Assembly: GCA_963739345.1 (NCBI GenBank)
Contig: CAVUAA010000001.1
Span: 682,001-746,000, forward strand
DNA length: 64,000 nt
From: CAVUAA01 sp963739345
GTDB lineage: Bacteria; Chlamydiota; Chlamydiia; Chlamydiales; JAFEGQ01
Direction of reading: 5' to 3'
Shown: one piece after another, positions 50,427 to 59,839 of the stretch
Layout: each line of letters begins with the position of its first letter
Position numbering within the stretch: position 1 is the stretch's first letter
Notes under the pieces: model-generated
The model's input: only the letters and a program-made list of their open reading frames with translations
Databases searched by the model: none
What the model was told of the DNA's origin: nothing
Position numbers and translations under genes: made by a program

Positions 50427-52124
50427 ATGCCAGAACATAATTGGGAAGATCAGCAAAACTTTTTAGATGACACCAGCTACAAGCCGGATGAGGCGAAGCA
50501 GTTTGAGGCGCTTTTGACCGGCGCGGGTAATACCGGGCCTGGACAAGAAGCGACCATCGCAGGCTCGCTCTTGACCGGAAGGATCGTTGAAATCTCGAAA
50601 GACTACGCCGTCATCGACGTCGGCTTGAAGTCAGAGGGGCTCGTCCCCGTCGGAGAATTTGGCGGGCCAGAGCACCTCGAGCTCAACACTGAAGTTGAGG
50701 TGATGCTTGAAGAAGCTGAAGATGAGTATGGACAGATCGTTCTGAGCCGCGAACGAGCGAGACGACAGCGGCAATGGGAGTTCATCCTCGAGCACTGCGA
50801 AGAGGGATCGATTGTTGAGGGAACCATCATCCGCAAGGTAAAGGGTGGCCTCATGGTCGACATCGGCATGGAAGCATTCCTTCCCGGCTCGCAGATCGAC
50901 AACAAGCGGATCAAAAACCTCGACGAATACGTAGGACAGACCCTCGACTTCAAGATCCTCAAGATCAACATTGAGCGGAAAAACGTCGTCGTTTCCCGCC
51001 GCGAGGTATTGGAGAACGAGAGAATGGCCAAACGGTCTGAGCTGCTCGACATGATGCAGCCAGGCGACCTTCGCACCGGACAGGTCAAGAACATCACCGA
51101 CTTTGGTGTCTTCCTCGACCTCGATGGAATCGACGGACTCCTCCATATCACTGACATGACGTGGAAGCGGATCCGCCACCCATCCGAGCTGGTCGAGCTA
51201 GGCCAAGAGCTCGAAGTGATGATCCTCAACATTGACAAAGAGAAGGGGCGCATTGCCCTCGGTCTGAAGCAAAAAGAATCTAATCCTTGGGAAGAGATTG
51301 AGGGACGCTACCCTCCAGGCACACTGGTTGAAGGGAAGATCGTCAGCCTCGTCCCCTATGGCGCCTTCATCGAGATCGAGGCCGGCATTGAAGGGTTGAT
51401 TCACATCTCCGAGATGTCTTGGGTGCGCAATGTGACCGATCCCTCTGAAGTGGTGACGAAAGGGCAAGAAGTGAAAGCGATTGTTCTCTCCGTCCAACGT
51501 GACGAAGGAAAGATCTCTCTTGGCATCAAGCAGGTAGAGAAGAATCCATGGGAAGATGTGATGGAGAAGTATCCGGTCGACACGCATGTGAAAGCCGAAG
51601 TACGCAGCCTCACCAACTATGGCGCCTTTGTGGAATTAGAGCCCGGCATTGACGGCCTCATCCACATCTCTGACCTCAGCTGGACGCGGAAAGTATCCCA
51701 CCCATCCGAATTGCTCAATAAGGGCGACGAGATTGAAGGGGTGGTTCTCACCGTTGACCCAGAGAGCAAAAAAATTACTATCGGCATGAAGCAGCTGACT
51801 GAAAACCCTTGGGAATCGATTCAGGACACTCTGCCAATGGGAACCGTTGTGAAAGGCAAAGTAACGAAAGTTGCTGCGTTTGGCGCCTTCCTCGAGCTGG
51901 AAAGTGGACTAGAAGCGCTCGTGCACGTGACCGAACTCTCCGACCAGCCGTTTGGTAACGTGGAAGAGGTGGTCAAAGTGGGCGATGAGGTGACCGGAAG
52001 AGTGATGCGCATCGACCCCGAACAGAAAAAGATTGCCGTCTCCATCAAGGAACACCAGGTAGACGAGCGACAAGAAAACCTCGACGACATCGTTGTGGGA
52101 GAGGCCGAAGGCGACGCGAGCTAA
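50427..52124 (+). CDS. rpsA: 30S ribosomal protein S1
   Basis: 565 residues from the ATG at 50427, chosen for AAAGGAG upstream; an in-frame start at 50337 is upstream of the promoter. Six S1 (OB-fold) repeats can be followed by their GxxP/H landmark: GLVPVGEFG, AFLPGSQID, GLLHITDMTW, GLIHISEMSW, GLIHISDLSW and ALVHVTELSD. S1 binds mRNA and docks it on the small subunit. It opens the run rpsA-nusA-infB-rbfA-truB-ribF, in the order found in Chlamydia. Confidence 0.97.
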   Translation: MPEHNWEDQQNFLDDTSYKPDEAKQFEALLTGAGNTGPGQEATIAGSLLTGRIVEISKDYAVIDVGLKSEGLVPVGEFGGPEHLELNTEVEVMLEEAEDEYGQIVLSRERARRQRQWEFILEHCEEGSIVEGTIIRKVKGGLMVDIGMEAFLPGSQIDNKRIKNLDEYVGQTLDFKILKINIERKNVVVSRREVLENERMAKRSELLDMMQPGDLRTGQVKNITDFGVFLDLDGIDGLLHITDMTWKRIRHPSELVELGQELEVMILNIDKEKGRIALGLKQKESNPWEEIEGRYPPGTLVEGKIVSLVPYGAFIEIEAGIEGLIHISEMSWVRNVTDPSEVVTKGQEVKAIVLSVQRDEGKISLGIKQVEKNPWEDVMEKYPVDTHVKAEVRSLTNYGAFVELEPGIDGLIHISDLSWTRKVSHPSELLNKGDEIEGVVLTVDPESKKITIGMKQLTENPWESIQDTLPMGTVVKGKVTKVAAFGAFLELESGLEALVHVTELSDQPFGNVEEVVKVGDEVTGRVMRIDPEQKKIAVSIKEHQVDERQENLDDIVVGEAEGDAS

Positions 52125-52201
52125 TCGCGGCGTCCTTTGGCGGATGTTGGTGGTCCAGCCTTCGGCCACGCTGTTAGTATTAGAGAAAACAGAAGAGAAC
52201 A

Positions 52202-53527
52202 ATGAACAAAGAACTGATCGCAATCTTCGAGTACATGGAGCGGGAAAAAGGAATCAAGCGCGACTTGATCGTGCAGGCGATCGAAGAGTCGCTCTTGGCC
52301 GCAGCACGCAAGACCCTTCCTGAGGAGGCAAACGTCACCGCCAACGTCAATGCCAAGACCGGTGACTTCGAAGTGTTCTGTGAGAAGGAGATCGTCGCGA
52401 AGGTCGAAAGTCCGCACACCCAGATCGGTCTTGTGCAAGCACAAGAGCTCGATCCCGACTGTGAGCTGGGCCAGTTCATTGACATCGAAATCACCCCCGA
52501 TAACCTAGGCCGCATTGCAGCCAGCACTGCCAAGCAGATCATCAGTCAAAAGATCCGCGGCGCTGAGCGAGATGTCATCTACGAAGAGTATCGCCACCGC
52601 ATCGGTGAGATTGTCTCCGGTGCAGTGAAGCGATTTGCCCGCGGCGCCAACCTAATCGTCGACCTTGGAAAGGTGGAAGCGATCATGCCCGCCCGCAACT
52701 ACCCCAAGACCGAAAACTATCAGGTAGGCGACAAGGTGTATGCCCTATTGCAAACCGTACAAGATCTCGAGAACGGTGGGGCCGAAGTGGTCTTGTCACG
52801 CAACGACCCCGACTTTGTCAAGCAACTGTTTGAGCAGGAAGTTCCTGAAATCAGCGACGGCACTGTCACCATCGAACACATCGTCCGCGAGCCGGGCTAC
52901 AGAACTAAAATCGTCGTCCGCTCCAGCGACATGCGTGTCGATCCGGTTGGCACCTGTGTTGGTGTCCGCGGCTCACGAGTGAAGGCTGTTGTTCGCGAGT
53001 TAGAAAATGAAAAAGTGGACATCATCCCCTACACTGACGACCCCGTTGAGCTGCTGCAAAATGCACTTGACCCAGTCGAAATTCGGAAGATCAGCGTCAA
53101 TGAGGATGCAGGAGTGATCTCCATTGTCGTCGACGATGACACCTATGCAACGGTGATTGGACGCAAAGGGATGAATGCCCGTCTCAACGGCCGCCTCATC
53201 GGCTATGAGCTCCAGGCGCAGAAGATGACCGAGTATCATCTCCTAATGAACGTCGCGCGGGCCGAGCTTGCCGAGTCCGACATCGCCATTCTCGACGAAC
53301 CACTGACCGTTCCTGGAATGACCTCGCTCGTCGTTGGAGGCTTAGTTGAAGCAGGCTTTGACACACCGCGAAAAGTGCTTGCTGCGGGTTCATCTGACCT
53401 CGCCGAGCTACCAGGCATCAGCCTCGAACTTGCTGATCGGATCCTCGAAGGGGTGCAGCGCCTCTGTGCAGACACAAAGGCAGAAGAGACCGACGAGACA
53501 GAAGAGACCGAGGCACAGGAAACCTAA
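52202..53527 (+). CDS. nusA: Transcription termination/antitermination factor NusA
   Basis: 441 residues. The N-terminal polymerase-binding domain (KRDLIVQAIEESLLAAARKT), the S1 domain (GEIVSGAVKRFARGANLIVDLG) and two KH domains (DPVGTCVGVRGSRVKAVV; VIGRKGMNARLNGRLIGYEL) are in normal order. A short C-terminal helix-hairpin-helix follows (LAELPGISLELADRILEG) and an acidic TDETEETEAQET tail. NusA controls pausing, termination and coupling. It lies 77 bases after rpsA and 15 before infB. Confidence 0.96.
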   Translation: MNKELIAIFEYMEREKGIKRDLIVQAIEESLLAAARKTLPEEANVTANVNAKTGDFEVFCEKEIVAKVESPHTQIGLVQAQELDPDCELGQFIDIEITPDNLGRIAASTAKQIISQKIRGAERDVIYEEYRHRIGEIVSGAVKRFARGANLIVDLGKVEAIMPARNYPKTENYQVGDKVYALLQTVQDLENGGAEVVLSRNDPDFVKQLFEQEVPEISDGTVTIEHIVREPGYRTKIVVRSSDMRVDPVGTCVGVRGSRVKAVVRELENEKVDIIPYTDDPVELLQNALDPVEIRKISVNEDAGVISIVVDDDTYATVIGRKGMNARLNGRLIGYELQAQKMTEYHLLMNVARAELAESDIAILDEPLTVPGMTSLVVGGLVEAGFDTPRKVLAAGSSDLAELPGISLELADRILEGVQRLCADTKAEETDETEETEAQET

Positions 53528-53542
53528 GGGGAACAACAACTT

Positions 53543-56014
53543 TTGGCCAAGAACCTCAAACTCAATATCAAGAATACGCAGCTAGCGAAGGCGCTTAACC
53601 TCGACGGTGTGAAGAAGAAAGCACTGGCTAAAGAGAAGAAGGCTCCCCCGGCTAAGGAAGAAGCGACTCCACCAGAAGCCGCTCCCGAAGTTGCTGCTGA
53701 GGAGAAGCCTGAGAAGAAAAAGATCAGGGCTCGTACGCGCTCGGCTTTCGCCGAGAACCCTGTTGAACAGACCGCTCCCCCTCCCGTAGAAGAGGTCAAG
53801 GTTGAAGAGGTTGTCGAAGAGGTTGTCCAGGAATCCACCGACACGCCCGTCGCGGAGACCGTTACAAAGCCAGCCGAAAAGAAGAAGGCAGCGCCCGTTA
53901 AACCGGCACGAGTTACACCTGCCCTGCAGCAGAAGAAGGTAAAGGTTAAGTTACCCCCTCCACGCGAGCGAGTGATCATTAAGCAGGCCGCTCCTCCCAA
54001 AACTCCCCCTCCTGCTAGTGCTAGACCTGCCAGCCCTGCCAGCCCTGCCAAACCGGGAATGGGCCCCGATCGATTCAAGCGGAATTTCAAAGAGGTGCGC
54101 CCCAAGACACCTCAGTCATCTGCTCGTCCATTTGATTCGCGTGACAAATATGGCCTCCGCGTCGGTGAAGAGCAGCGCTTTAGACGTCGCAAAGGGAGAC
54201 GCCCTAAGGCATCCGGTTCAGACGTTCCCGTTATCCGGCCGAACACGCTCAGCGTTCGCCTCCCTATTCCACTTAAGGATCTCGCTGCCGCCATGAAGCT
54301 CAAGGCGTCACAGCTGGTTCAAAAGCTCTTTATGCAAGGGGTCATGATGACCCTCAACGACCTCCTCGACGACGAGACGATGGTACAACTTCTCGGCTCC
54401 GAGTTCGACTGTGAGATCACTATCGACACAACTGAAGAAGAGAGAATCCGGATCACCGACAAGTCGATCCGCGAAGAGCTTGCTGAGACCGATGCTGATC
54501 AGCTGCAACCTCGTGGCCCTGTTGTCGCCTTCATGGGACATGTCGACCACGGAAAGACCAGCCTCATCGACCGGGTTCGTTCCTCCAACATCGTCGCCGG
54601 TGAAGCGGGAGCAATCACCCAGCATATTGGCGCCTTCCAGACGACAACTGAGCAAGGTCCAATCACCATTCTCGACACCCCCGGACACGAAGCGTTCACC
54701 GCCATGCGTGCTCGCGGGGCCGACGTGACCGACGTTGTAGTCCTCGTTGTCGCCGGTGATGAGGGGATCAAAGCGCAGACTCACGAGGCGATCCAACACG
54801 CCCGTGCCGCCGGCGTCATCATCCTCGTCGCCATCAACAAGAGCGACAAGCCCGGCTTCGACCCCGATAATGTCTACCGACAGCTAGCAGAGCTCGAGCT
54901 CCTCCCAGAAAAATGGGGGGGCCAAACCGTCACAGTCAACTGCTCCGCGTCTACTGGCGAAGGGATCTCTGAGCTACTCGAGATGATCGCTCTCCAATCC
55001 GACGTACTCGAACTCAAAGGGAATGCCACTAGCCGTGCACGAGGGACTGTCCTCGAGTCTGAAATGCACAAAGGGCTTGGTGCCACCGCGACCGTTCTTG
55101 TCCAAAACGGAACCCTCAAGCATAACGATCCGGTCGTCTTTGACGACCTCTGGGGCCGTGTGAAAACCATGAAGGATGAGTTTGGCAGTGAGCTGAGCGA
55201 TGCTGGCCCAGGCATGCCGGTCGCCATCACCGGCCTCTCTGGCGTCCCCCAAGCGGGGTCCGAATTCATCGTTGTTGGCAACGAAAAAGAGGCGCGAGAG
55301 ATCGCTGATGCGCGCCAACAGACAGAGAAGGAACGCCGCCTCGCCCTGCGCAAGCGTAAGGCGACTGAAACGCTCCTCCAGCAGGCTGCAGAAGCGGAGA
55401 AGAAGGTGCTCAACCTCATCCTCCGCGCCGACGTGCAAGGGTCACTCGAGGCGCTTAAGAACTCACTTGGTAAGATCTCCTCCGATAAGGCAGAGATCAA
55501 CGTCATCTTCGAAGGAGTTGGAGCCATCTCCGAGTCGGACGTCGAGCTGGCGACCGCCTCTGGCGCCGTCATCATCGGCTTCCACACCAACGTTGAGAGT
55601 CACGCCGACGAGCTCGTCCGCCAACACAAAGTGGTTGTTCGCACTCACGACGTCATCTATCACGCCGTCGACGACGTCACCGCCCTCCTCACCGGACGAC
55701 TCGACGAGGTGGCCGAAGAGCACGAAACTGGAAAGGCCGAGGTGCGCGCCACGTTCAAGTCCTCTGCCATCGGAATCATCGCCGGTTGTTTCATCAATGA
55801 GGGACTCATCAAGCGGAACCACAAGCTCCGCCAGCTCCGCAACGGCGAAGTGATCTGGAAGGGAAACATCGCCAACATCAAGCGGGAGAAAGAGGACGTC
55901 AAGGAGATTAAAGCCGGCTTCGAATGCGGTATTACCCTTGACGGCCAGCGTGATATCGAAGTGGGCGACATCCTCGAAGCATACGAAATTACCTACGTAA
56001 AGCAGGAATTGTAG
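53543..56014 (+). CDS. infB: Translation initiation factor IF-2
   Basis: 823 residues with a TTG start preceded by AAGGGGAAC. A long charged and proline-rich N-terminal segment (about 1-220) is followed by an IF2-N motif (LKDLAAAMKLKASQLVQKL) and the GTPase: G1 GHVDHGKTS, G3 DTPGHEAF, G4 NKSD. The C-terminal initiator-tRNA-binding domains follow (LNLILRADVQGSLEALK; GIIAGCFINEGLIKRN). It delivers fMet-tRNA to the small subunit. The stop lies four bases before the rbfA GTG. Confidence 0.97.
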   Translation: MAKNLKLNIKNTQLAKALNLDGVKKKALAKEKKAPPAKEEATPPEAAPEVAAEEKPEKKKIRARTRSAFAENPVEQTAPPPVEEVKVEEVVEEVVQESTDTPVAETVTKPAEKKKAAPVKPARVTPALQQKKVKVKLPPPRERVIIKQAAPPKTPPPASARPASPASPAKPGMGPDRFKRNFKEVRPKTPQSSARPFDSRDKYGLRVGEEQRFRRRKGRRPKASGSDVPVIRPNTLSVRLPIPLKDLAAAMKLKASQLVQKLFMQGVMMTLNDLLDDETMVQLLGSEFDCEITIDTTEEERIRITDKSIREELAETDADQLQPRGPVVAFMGHVDHGKTSLIDRVRSSNIVAGEAGAITQHIGAFQTTTEQGPITILDTPGHEAFTAMRARGADVTDVVVLVVAGDEGIKAQTHEAIQHARAAGVIILVAINKSDKPGFDPDNVYRQLAELELLPEKWGGQTVTVNCSASTGEGISELLEMIALQSDVLELKGNATSRARGTVLESEMHKGLGATATVLVQNGTLKHNDPVVFDDLWGRVKTMKDEFGSELSDAGPGMPVAITGLSGVPQAGSEFIVVGNEKEAREIADARQQTEKERRLALRKRKATETLLQQAAEAEKKVLNLILRADVQGSLEALKNSLGKISSDKAEINVIFEGVGAISESDVELATASGAVIIGFHTNVESHADELVRQHKVVVRTHDVIYHAVDDVTALLTGRLDEVAEEHETGKAEVRATFKSSAIGIIAGCFINEGLIKRNHKLRQLRNGEVIWKGNIANIKREKEDVKEIKAGFECGITLDGQRDIEVGDILEAYEITYVKQEL

Positions 56015-56018
56015 AGCT

Positions 56019-56381
56019 GTGGTTGAGCGCACCGACCGTCTCAACTCGCTCTTGCGTGAAGTGATTTCCGACGTCATCCACAAAGACGTTCGCAATCCCG
56101 ACCTCGCCGAATTCACCACCGTCACCCGCGTCGAGATCACCAAAGACCTTCGCAACGCCAAAGTGTACATTAGTGTCATCGGCGACGACGAAACTCGAAC
56201 CAAAAGCATTAAGGCGCTTAACAGCGCTGCCGGCTTCATCGCCGTCAACTGCTCCAAGCAGATGACCATCCGCTTCTTCCCCGAGCTCCGCTTCATCGCC
56301 GACGACTCTGCTGAGAAAGCACAAGTAATCGAAAATCTGATCCGCGAGGTACAAGATGAGCGCGACCACCGTCCGGAATGA
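56019..56381 (+). CDS. rbfA: Ribosome-binding factor A
   Basis: 120 residues from a GTG four bases after infB. The KH-like fold appears as RTDRLNSLLREVISDVIHKDV, TVTRVEITKDLRNAKVYISV and FFPELRFIADDSAEKA. RbfA matures the 16S rRNA 5' end in the 30S subunit. Its 3' end overlaps truB by 26 bases, indicating translational coupling. Confidence 0.95.
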   Translation: MVERTDRLNSLLREVISDVIHKDVRNPDLAEFTTVTRVEITKDLRNAKVYISVIGDDETRTKSIKALNSAAGFIAVNCSKQMTIRFFPELRFIADDSAEKAQVIENLIREVQDERDHRPE

Positions 56382-57048
56382 CGGAATTCTTCTCGTTGAC
56401 AAGCCTAAAGGGATCACCAGCTTCGACCTGGTCCGCAAACTGCGCAAACTGACCGGCATCCGCAAAATTGGCCACGCCGGCACCCTTGATCCCTTTGCAA
56501 CAGGAGTCATGGTCATGTTAGTTGGCCGCGACTACACCCGCCTCTCCGACCAGTTCCTCTGCCAAGACAAGGAGTACCTCACCTCCATCCACCTTGGCGC
56601 CACCACCGACACCTACGACTCAGAAGGGACACCCCAACCCATCCCCCACACCCCTCCTACCCTCGAACAGATCAACGACGCCCTCACCCACTTCCAAGGG
56701 ACCATCCAGCAAATCCCTCCCATGTTCTCGGCCAAGAAGATCAAAGGGAAAAAACTCTATGAGCTCGCCCGTGAAGGGAAGACTATTGAGCGTCTTCCGG
56801 TCACCATTCTCGTCGAGACCCACCTCCTCACCTACACCTATCCTCACCTTACCCTTCGCATCTCCTGCTCCAAGGGAACCTACATCCGCTCCATCGGCCA
56901 CGAGATTGGCCAGCTCCTCGGCTGCGGCGGCTACCTCGACGAGCTCCGTCGCCTCCGCTCCGGTTCCTTCTCTATCGACGAATGTATTGACGGAACGCAC
57001 CTTGATGATCCAGACTTCGATGTTCATGCGCATTATCGACACCCTTGA
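56356..57048 (+). CDS. truB: tRNA pseudouridine-55 synthase TruB
   Basis: 230 residues, at the short end for TruB (E. coli 314). The KPKGITSFDLV start, the catalytic aspartate in GHAGTLDPFATGVMVMLVG, the tyrosine segment GATTDTYDSEG and SCSKGTYIRSIGHEIG are complete. It lacks the C-terminal PUA-like extension. It makes pseudouridine 55 in the T-loop of tRNAs. The ribF start lies within its last codons in a different frame. Confidence 0.95.
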   Translation: MSATTVRNDGILLVDKPKGITSFDLVRKLRKLTGIRKIGHAGTLDPFATGVMVMLVGRDYTRLSDQFLCQDKEYLTSIHLGATTDTYDSEGTPQPIPHTPPTLEQINDALTHFQGTIQQIPPMFSAKKIKGKKLYELAREGKTIERLPVTILVETHLLTYTYPHLTLRISCSKGTYIRSIGHEIGQLLGCGGYLDELRRLRSGSFSIDECIDGTHLDDPDFDVHAHYRHP

Positions 57049-57916
57049 CTCCTTCCCCCTCTCAACCGCTCCAATCACTCTGACCATCGGGTTCTTTGAC
57101 GGTGTCCACCGCGGCCACCAAGAGGTCCTCCGACACGCCACCGTTGCCCTCACCTTCCCTGATCACCCCGCCCACCTCCTCCGCCCCCAAACTCACATCC
57201 CCCTCATCAACTCCCCCACCTACAAAGCTCATCTCCTTGGCCGCTACGGCATCGACACCGTCCTCCTCCTCCCCTTCACCACCCAACTCGCCTCCCAAAC
57301 CCCAGAGGAGTTTCTCTTAAACGTCCGCACCCACATCCCCTTCTCCCACCTCGTCCTCGGCCACGACGCCCACCTCGGCCGCCATCGCTCCGGCACTCCC
57401 GATGTTATCCGCGCCATTGCAAAAGCCCACGACTTCACTGTCGAATACACCCCTCCCTTCACCCTAGACGGCCACCCCGTCTCCTCCTCCCGCGTCCGCA
57501 CCGCCATTCAGTCCGGCGACCTCGCCACAACAGAACAGCTCCTCGGCCGCCCCCTCTCCTATGAATCCATCGTCCAACATGGCGAGGGCCTCGGCAACAA
57601 GCTCGGCTACCCCACCGCCAACCTCTCCGTCCAAGGCTCTTGCCTCCCTCCCAATGGCGTCTACGCAGTCACCGTCCGCCTCCGCGATCACATCCTTCCC
57701 GGGATCGCCAACCTAGGCGTCGCCCCCACCCTCCACACCCACCGCGAGCGCCTCCTCGAAGTGCACGTGTTTGATCTAACAAAAAACCTCTACGGCGAAA
57801 CCGTAGAGGTCATTATCCATTCACACATCCGTCCTGAAAAGAAGTTCGACTCTGTCGACGCCCTACGCGCCCAAATCGCTAAAGACGTCACTCACGCTCA
57901 AGCTTTGCTCGGCTGA
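57026..57916 (+). CDS. ribF: Bifunctional riboflavin kinase/FAD synthetase
   Basis: 296 residues from the ATG at 57026 (an ATG two codons earlier is possible). The nucleotidyltransferase half has TIGFFDGVHRGHQEVL and SSSRVRTAIQSGD; the kinase half has GEGLGNKLGYPTANLSV and LPPNGVYAVTV. It converts riboflavin to FMN and FAD. It overlaps truB by 23 bases and its 3' end overlaps the convergent F-box candidate by 29 bases. In Chlamydia ribF is directly followed by ychF; here three other genes intervene. Confidence 0.93.
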   Translation: MRIIDTLDSFPLSTAPITLTIGFFDGVHRGHQEVLRHATVALTFPDHPAHLLRPQTHIPLINSPTYKAHLLGRYGIDTVLLLPFTTQLASQTPEEFLLNVRTHIPFSHLVLGHDAHLGRHRSGTPDVIRAIAKAHDFTVEYTPPFTLDGHPVSSSRVRTAIQSGDLATTEQLLGRPLSYESIVQHGEGLGNKLGYPTANLSVQGSCLPPNGVYAVTVRLRDHILPGIANLGVAPTLHTHRERLLEVHVFDLTKNLYGETVEVIIHSHIRPEKKFDSVDALRAQIAKDVTHAQALLG

Positions 57917-58967
57917 AGACTCGCACCTTTGTGTCGGACATGACGTAGGCGATCACTGGGTAACCATCTGCATCTGTCCCAACGGTCAACTGATCAGCGA
58001 CAAATTTGAAAAAGGGGTCCTGTTCGCAGAGCACCCTCTTTTCAGTCGCGCTAAACCAGAGGATGAGCTGGCCGGAGTCGTCGAGGGTGACAAAAGCGCG
58101 GCCGCCAAACAGCCCCTTTACCCCCTGAATGGATTCCAAACGAGGGAGCTCAAGAAGCGTCACCTTCCGAGGCCCTAACTTACACCGTTTTAACTCAGAC
58201 TGCGGTGAGTCTTTCTTAGAGACCTTCTGCTCCGACTCGATAAGCTGAAGTGCAGTATCGGTTGCTACAACCGTCTTCGCGCCATACGAGCACCACAATT
58301 CAGATGTAGGATCGCGATGGGACATCCACTTTTGAGACCAACTATCGGCCTTCCACACTTGATAGCGCGGTTGGTAAAACCCTTCACACACGACCACCTG
58401 ATCGTTTGAGTCGAAAGCCAAACCAGCCACCGCCCCATCCAACTTGTCTAAAAGGACAACGCCAGGCAGCTCGAAATTCCACAAAACTACCCGGGCCTTA
58501 TTGATACAACCTATCAGCTGATCGGATCGGATGCAGAGGTGTTCAGCTACCGACTTTAAACACTCGCTAGTCGCCAGCGGCTTTTCAAACAAGGGCCACA
58601 CATACTGCTCAAAGCAAAATTCTTCCTCAACCTGACGACAGACAACCACTTTTTTCTGATCACACGCAAAGTCGTGCACATTGTCCATAAGGATATGGTC
58701 CTGGGACGCATCTATCAGCTGGAATGACTCGGTGAGAACCAAAAAAGACCCCCCCACCCGCTCCATCCGGAAGATCTTCTTCTTCAAATCGATCTGCTGA
58801 AGCCTGAACTCACCCTTTCTAATAAACGGAGACCAGCGGTCGACGAGGTCACACCAGTCCTTCATCTGCTTACATGTTCGACGAAGATTGCGCAGCATGC
58901 TAGGCGTGCACAGTGGGAAGATCTTCTCAACCCAAACATCCTTTTTAAGCTTCTTACATGCATCCAT
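57888..58967 (-). CDS. Candidate F-box/beta-propeller protein
   Basis: 359 residues. The N-terminus (about 12-50: VEKIFPLCTPSMLRNLRRTC, then KQMKDWCDLV) fits an F-box pattern: IFxxL......LxxLxxxCKxxxxx. The rest consists of about six repeating beta-rich segments with conserved hydrophobic and Trp positions, for example VAGLAFDSNDQVVVCEGF, YQVWKADSWSQKW and AFVTLDDSGQLILWFSATE, suggestive of a WD40-like propeller. In eukaryotes this combination selects substrates for SCF ubiquitin ligases. It sits between ribF and ychF where Chlamydia has no gene, with codon bias lower in GC. F-box assignment is by eye and moderate. Confidence 0.62.
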   Translation of the reverse strand: MDACKKLKKDVWVEKIFPLCTPSMLRNLRRTCKQMKDWCDLVDRWSPFIRKGEFRLQQIDLKKKIFRMERVGGSFLVLTESFQLIDASQDHILMDNVHDFACDQKKVVVCRQVEEEFCFEQYVWPLFEKPLATSECLKSVAEHLCIRSDQLIGCINKARVVLWNFELPGVVLLDKLDGAVAGLAFDSNDQVVVCEGFYQPRYQVWKADSWSQKWMSHRDPTSELWCSYGAKTVVATDTALQLIESEQKVSKKDSPQSELKRCKLGPRKVTLLELPRLESIQGVKGLFGGRAFVTLDDSGQLILWFSATEKRVLCEQDPFFKFVADQLTVGTDADGYPVIAYVMSDTKVRVFSRAKLERE

Positions 58968-59002
58968 TTACGGAAGACTGTAAACGGTAGGTAGATTTTT
59001 TC

Positions 59003-59839
59003 CTAGCGCATTGAAATTCTTAGCTTGGCGCGCCCCTTCTTCTTAGGCGGAATATAGTGGTAGCTACCACTAGAAATGGTGTGCATGTTAGCAGCGAATT
59101 TAAATTCGATGGTGCACAAACGCAAGTGCTTTCCTTGCAGGATCATCTGCACATCTTTGGGCTTCACCTTCCCCTTGATGACGATCCGCTTAATCCAGCT
59201 ACAGTCGACCAGAGCGTGGTGCCACCCCTCCTTTGGATCGCGCAGCACAATGGTGGTAAGAATATTGAGCTCGGGTAGCTTGAAATGCTCACCAAAAGTA
59301 TCCACCGTCAACTTACGCAGCTTGGGGAGGGTCTTTAGCTTTTTCCACGCACCTTGGGTGAGGGTCTTTGCTTTGATTATGCGAATCTTTTTGGTTAAGT
59401 CTGCCGCCGTGACCTCATCCTTGTCGAGCTCATGCAGTTTAAGCACCTTGGTCATCCGCCGCTTGATGGCGCGATACACTCTCACGTCACCCCAAATGTG
59501 CATGCCGCAGGTGAGAGCCACCATGGAGAGGCCGATCGAGAAGGGTGCAGCCACCAGCGCACCGGCCAGGCAGCACTTGATGGCGAATTTGCCTCTGCTC
59601 ATCTTTTCGCGTGAATAGTGATTCCATGCTTCTGGCCTAGCGAAGTCGTAGTCTTCAAGACGGCGCACTTCAACGGGGGCGAGACCCGCTGCGACTCCCT
59701 GCACACCGAGGAGTACGGCTAGGGCGATGTAGCCTACCCGATGGCGAGTGAGCAAGAAAGCAGAAAGGACGGCAGCCCCCTCCACGCAATAGGAGAAGCG
59801 GTGATAGTCGTTGTGACGATCGAAAACGGCCTCCGTCAA
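59003..59839 (-). CDS. Bilobed membrane protein with LRR-like C-terminus (Inc-like)
   Basis: 278 residues. Two pairs of closely spaced hydrophobic segments are visible: EGAAVLSAFLL / VGYIALAVLLGVQGVAAGL and CCLAGALVAAPFSIGLSMVAL. The C-terminal 130 residues are soluble with an LRR-like rhythm (LKTLPKLRKLTVDTFGEHFK, LPELNILTTIVL) and end in a basic KKKGRAKLRISMR. A bilobed hydrophobic domain plus a cytosol-facing tail is the plan of chlamydial inclusion-membrane proteins; the length of the hydrophobic segments here is compatible but not diagnostic. No family recognised. Its start overlaps the stop of the methyltransferase upstream. Confidence 0.68.
   Translation of the reverse strand: MTEAVFDRHNDYHRFSYCVEGAAVLSAFLLTRHRVGYIALAVLLGVQGVAAGLAPVEVRRLEDYDFARPEAWNHYSREKMSRGKFAIKCCLAGALVAAPFSIGLSMVALTCGMHIWGDVRVYRAIKRRMTKVLKLHELDKDEVTAADLTKKIRIIKAKTLTQGAWKKLKTLPKLRKLTVDTFGEHFKLPELNILTTIVLRDPKEGWHHALVDCSWIKRIVIKGKVKPKDVQMILQGKHLRLCTIEFKFAANMHTISSGSYHYIPPKKKGRAKLRISMR

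Noticed and set aside
50238..50456. 72-codon minus-strand frame upstream of rpsA
   Set aside because: Covers the rpsA promoter and leader; no similarity or ribosome site.
54874..56516. Several 150-280-codon frames antisense to infB, rbfA and truB
   Set aside because: Shadows of the core genes caused by GC-rich third positions.
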